The translations under genes were made by a program, and so were the position numbers. Positions 33,753 through 36,105 of a stretch of 36,105 nucleotides of DNA are shown piece after piece. A model generated the notes under the pieces. That model made no database searches and was not told the origin of the DNA. It saw nothing but the letters and a program-made list of their open reading frames with translations. The first letter of the stretch is position 1; the number at the start of each line of letters is the position of its first letter. The stretch covers positions 1 to 36,105 of the forward strand of contig JABSRA010000045.1 of NCBI GenBank assembly GCA_013215445.1, in the 5' to 3' direction. This stretch comes from Oceanospirillaceae bacterium (GTDB taxonomy: Bacteria; Pseudomonadota; Gammaproteobacteria; Pseudomonadales; Balneatricaceae).

Positions 33753-34454
33753 ATGTCAATACTCAATAAACTACAGGGCGCTTTAGTTGCCTCTTGCCAA
33801 CCGATAGATCACGGCCCAATGGACCAACCTCAAATAGTCGCAGCGATGGCTTTGGCGGCACAGTCAGGTGGGGCTACCGGCTTGAGAATAGAGGGGGTTG
33901 ATAACTTGCGCGCGGTACGTGCTGTCTGTGATTTACCTATTATCGCTATCATCAAAAAAGATCTGTTGGGAACAGCAGTGCGTATTACACCGTTACTCGA
34001 GCATGTTTCACTGCTGGCAGAGGCCGGTGCAGATATAATCGCCTATGATGCCACCTGCAGAGAACGTCCTGTTTCGACCTTAGATTTAATCGAAAAAATA
34101 CACAGTTATGGTCTTCTGGCAATGGCCGACTGTGCGGTACTTAGTGAGGCGCAAATAGCCGTTGATCAAGAGGCAGATATTATAGGCACGACTTTGTCAG
34201 GTTACACTGATGTTCTTGTTGCGCCGACTGCTTCACCGGATTTCGATTTGCTCAGAAAGTTTTCTCAATTAGATGCTTTTATAATGGCCGAGGGCCGGTT
34301 CAACACTCCCTATTTGGCTGGATGTGCTATCACGGCTGGCGCCGATGCTGTCACTGTTGGTAGCGCCATTACCCGCATAGAGAATATCAGCAGCTGGTTT
34401 GCCACTGAAATAAGCAAGGCTGCTGACAATAGTGTTGCCACACGGGACGCTTAA
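33753..34454 (+). CDS. nanE: N-acetylmannosamine-6-phosphate 2-epimerase
   Basis: The protein matches NanE along its length: SCQP near the N-terminus, GATGLRIEGVDN, the catalytic Lys in PIIAIIKKDL, DIIAYDAT, ADCAVLSEA, GTTLSGYT and the catalytic Glu in AEGRFNTP. It converts ManNAc-6-P to GlcNAc-6-P in sialic acid or ManNAc catabolism. I start it at the ATG 33753, with GTGGGA upstream; a GTG at 33744 is also in frame. It is followed after 2 bases by a ROK kinase gene, so the two form a nanEK operon. No lyase (nanA) is inside this window. Confidence 0.93.
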   Translation: MSILNKLQGALVASCQPIDHGPMDQPQIVAAMALAAQSGGATGLRIEGVDNLRAVRAVCDLPIIAIIKKDLLGTAVRITPLLEHVSLLAEAGADIIAYDATCRERPVSTLDLIEKIHSYGLLAMADCAVLSEAQIAVDQEADIIGTTLSGYTDVLVAPTASPDFDLLRKFSQLDAFIMAEGRFNTPYLAGCAITAGADAVTVGSAITRIENISSWFATEISKAADNSVATRDA

Positions 34455-34456
34455 TC

Positions 34457-35359
34457 ATGACCAACACTAAACCGATTGAATTTCATCAAGTAACAGGACT
34501 AAGTGTCGATTTTGGCGGCACTAAAACGTTGGCCGCACGGTTGCACAATGGAAAAATTGTTAAACAGTTACAAATTGCCACTGAAGGTGACGCAACTGTC
34601 GATCGACAAATTAGCAGCATTATTGATTTACTGCAGCAGTTATCGATAACGACCACAGATAAAGTTGCCGTGGCCGTCGCCGGGCGAATTACCGCAACCG
34701 GGGTCTGGGAGGCGGTTAATAGTAAAACCTTAAGCGAGGTCAAAGGCGTCCCTATCTGTGAAATTTTAGCCCGTAAATTAAATCGCAGAGTTATTGTGAA
34801 AAATGATGCACTGGCTGCCCTGCTAGGCGAAGCAGCATTTGGCGCGGCCCGAGGTTACCCCAGAGTAGCCTTTATCACTGTATCGACCGGCATTGGCGGG
34901 GCCATTGTATTAGATGGCATACCGCTAGTATCAGCCGATGGAATCGCCGGACATATAGGTTTCAGTACTTCCAGATATGCGACTGAACAGTGTGGCTGCG
35001 GACGCATGCAGACCGTTGAGAGCGTCGCATCCGGGCGCGCTATTGCCGCCAGCGCAATCGCCGGGGGCCACCCGGTTAATGATGCAAAAGAGGTCTATGC
35101 GGCGCATTTAAAAGGACTGCCCTGGGCCACTGCGCTGATACAAGTATCGGCCAAAGCAACTGCAGAGCTCTGTGCCAACTTGCAGAGCATCTTAGGCTTA
35201 GACCTAATCGTTATCGGTGGTGGTATCGGGTTGGCGCCGGGCTATCTGGCCATGGTCAGACAGTCACTGGCAGTGGAGCCGGCGATTTTCCAAGTCAAAT
35301 TAGTCGCCACGGAGCTTGCAGCTAATGCAGCGTTATACGGTGCTCTACTGGATGATTGA
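34457..35359 (+). CDS. nanK: ROK-family sugar kinase, probable N-acetylmannosamine kinase
   Basis: The 300-residue kinase has the ROK layout: phosphate-binding VDFGGTKT near residue 17, catalytic Asp in VKNDALAALLGEA, STGIGGAIVLDG, GHIGF and the late GGGIGLAPGYL. It would phosphorylate ManNAc to ManNAc-6-P, the NanE substrate. The ROK zinc site normally reads CxCGxxGCxE; here it is CGCGRMQTVES, so the third Cys is Thr and the preceding Gly is Gln. The gene starts 2 bases after nanE, which supports the assignment. It could also be a kinase for another acylated amino sugar. Confidence 0.85.
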   Translation: MTNTKPIEFHQVTGLSVDFGGTKTLAARLHNGKIVKQLQIATEGDATVDRQISSIIDLLQQLSITTTDKVAVAVAGRITATGVWEAVNSKTLSEVKGVPICEILARKLNRRVIVKNDALAALLGEAAFGAARGYPRVAFITVSTGIGGAIVLDGIPLVSADGIAGHIGFSTSRYATEQCGCGRMQTVESVASGRAIAASAIAGGHPVNDAKEVYAAHLKGLPWATALIQVSAKATAELCANLQSILGLDLIVIGGGIGLAPGYLAMVRQSLAVEPAIFQVKLVATELAANAALYGALLDD

Positions 35360-35596
35360 GCTAGGCACACCAGAGTAAAAAACTTGTATATCAATACACA
35401 GTGGCTAATCTAAATACCTCAGCTTAATTACGCCCAAGTTACCTAGTTTTCATCCAAGCGCGAGAGCGACTCAGTGGGTCGAGATGAGTGCTATTAGATA
35501 GAGGCGTTTGGTCATTCCAAATAACGTTATCTAGTAGTACACAGATCGATCCTGTGAGACGTTCGCAGTAGGCAACTGTTTCTGGATGGAAACTAC

Positions 35597-36105
35597 CTAA
35601 ACTAAGTGGCAGGAAACTTGGTGATCTGCGCCGTGGTGCAAACTCGGTTTCAAGGTCGGAGCCTCTTTCGCACAGCGCTCAACTGCTCTCGGGCAACGCG
35701 GGTGAAAGGCGCAACCTGAGGGCGGGTTTATCGGGCTGGGCACATCTCCCTGCAGTACAATTCGCTCAGTTTTCTTATCTAAATCGGCAACCGGTATGGC
35801 TGATAACAACGCCTGAGTATAAGGGTGCAAGGTATTGCTATATAACTGCTCAGCCGGACCTATTTCAACAATTTTTCCCAAATACATTACCGCTATCCGA
35901 TCGCAAATATATTCAGTGACACTCAAATCGTGGGTGATAAACAAATAAGTTAAATTTCGCTGCTCTCGCAAGTCTAACAGCAACTGTAAAACATGTGCCT
36001 GTATAGAGACATCCAGGGCACTTACCGCCTCATCGCAGACAATAAACTCAGGATTCACTAGCAGCGCCCTGGCGATACCAATTCTCTGTCGTTGGCCACC
36101 TGAAA
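35597..36105 (-). CDS. Oligopeptide-type ABC ATPase, 5' end outside window (DppF/OppF-like)
   Basis: Only the C-terminal part is present, because the reading frame runs off the right edge. The signature [15 protein letters not shown] lies at the edge (about 36060-36103), followed by Walker [14 protein letters not shown]-loop ITHDLSV and the C-terminal oligopeptide domain ([31 protein letters not shown]). Such ATPases drive dipeptide, nickel or sialic acid (Sat-type) importers. It is convergent with nanEK. A Sat-type sialic acid transporter would suit the neighbours, but the sequence here cannot tell. Confidence 0.9.
   Translation of the reverse strand, partial: SGGQRQRIGIARALLVNPEFIVCDEAVSALDVSIQAHVLQLLLDLREQRNLTYLFITHDLSVTEYICDRIAVMYLGKIVEIGPAEQLYSNTLHPYTQALLSAIPVADLDKKTERIVLQGDVPSPINPPSGCAFHPRCPRAVERCAKEAPTLKPSLHHGADHQVSCHLV

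Overview
The window looks like chromosomal DNA of a marine-type gammaproteobacterium, at moderate GC by eye. It carries oligopeptidase B, an HflX-type GTPase, CutC, MdlAB-like exporters, a NanE/NanK pair and a GGDEF-EAL sensor. No taxonomic marker is present, so I do not name a genus. I see no tRNA, rRNA, CRISPR array, phage module or intact transposase.

Layout. 1-667 has no convincing gene. 668-2849: a LysR regulator divergent from an NAD(P)-binding protein and a DUF2867 protein. 2953-4653: a SWIM zinc-finger protein. 4755-7254: a TetR regulator divergent from the first of two paralogous peroxiredoxins, with two TetR-type operators between them; a decayed mobile element separates the paralogues. 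7740-8285: a small membrane protein. 8705-12314: oligopeptidase B, then an HflX-like GTPase with a strong terminator. 12644-15807: two hydrolases, each divergent from a CRP/Fnr-type gene start. The two intergenic regions are copies of each other, and only the second regulator is intact.

15808-16149 is a non-autonomous IS5-type mini-element flanked by a 4-bp target duplication. 16542-20330 is an operon of a small DNA-binding-like protein and a heterodimeric ABC exporter. 20830-23830 pairs a periplasmic binding protein with a membrane GGDEF-EAL protein. 24177-24908 is cutC. 25260-26141 holds a DCC-family protein, a doubtful small ORF and a frameshifted Xre remnant.

The most interesting locus is 26244-32905. 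Six tightly coupled genes on the minus strand encode an AfuABC-like importer (binding protein, fused double permease, ATPase), a metallo-beta-lactamase-fold hydrolase, a histidine phosphatase and a stand-alone phosphatase resembling the 3'-phosphatase domain of T4 polynucleotide kinase. A DeoR-family regulator is divergent, and 9-bp direct repeats spaced 21 bp lie in the shared promoter region. I read this as import of a phosphorylated, perhaps nucleotide-like or phosphodiester compound, followed by cleavage and dephosphorylation. The substrate is unknown.

33753-35359 holds nanE and a nanK-like kinase for amino-sugar catabolism. The window ends inside an oligopeptide-type ABC ATPase that is convergent with them. 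IS5-type ends at four places suggest a family of small mobile elements has seeded this region.
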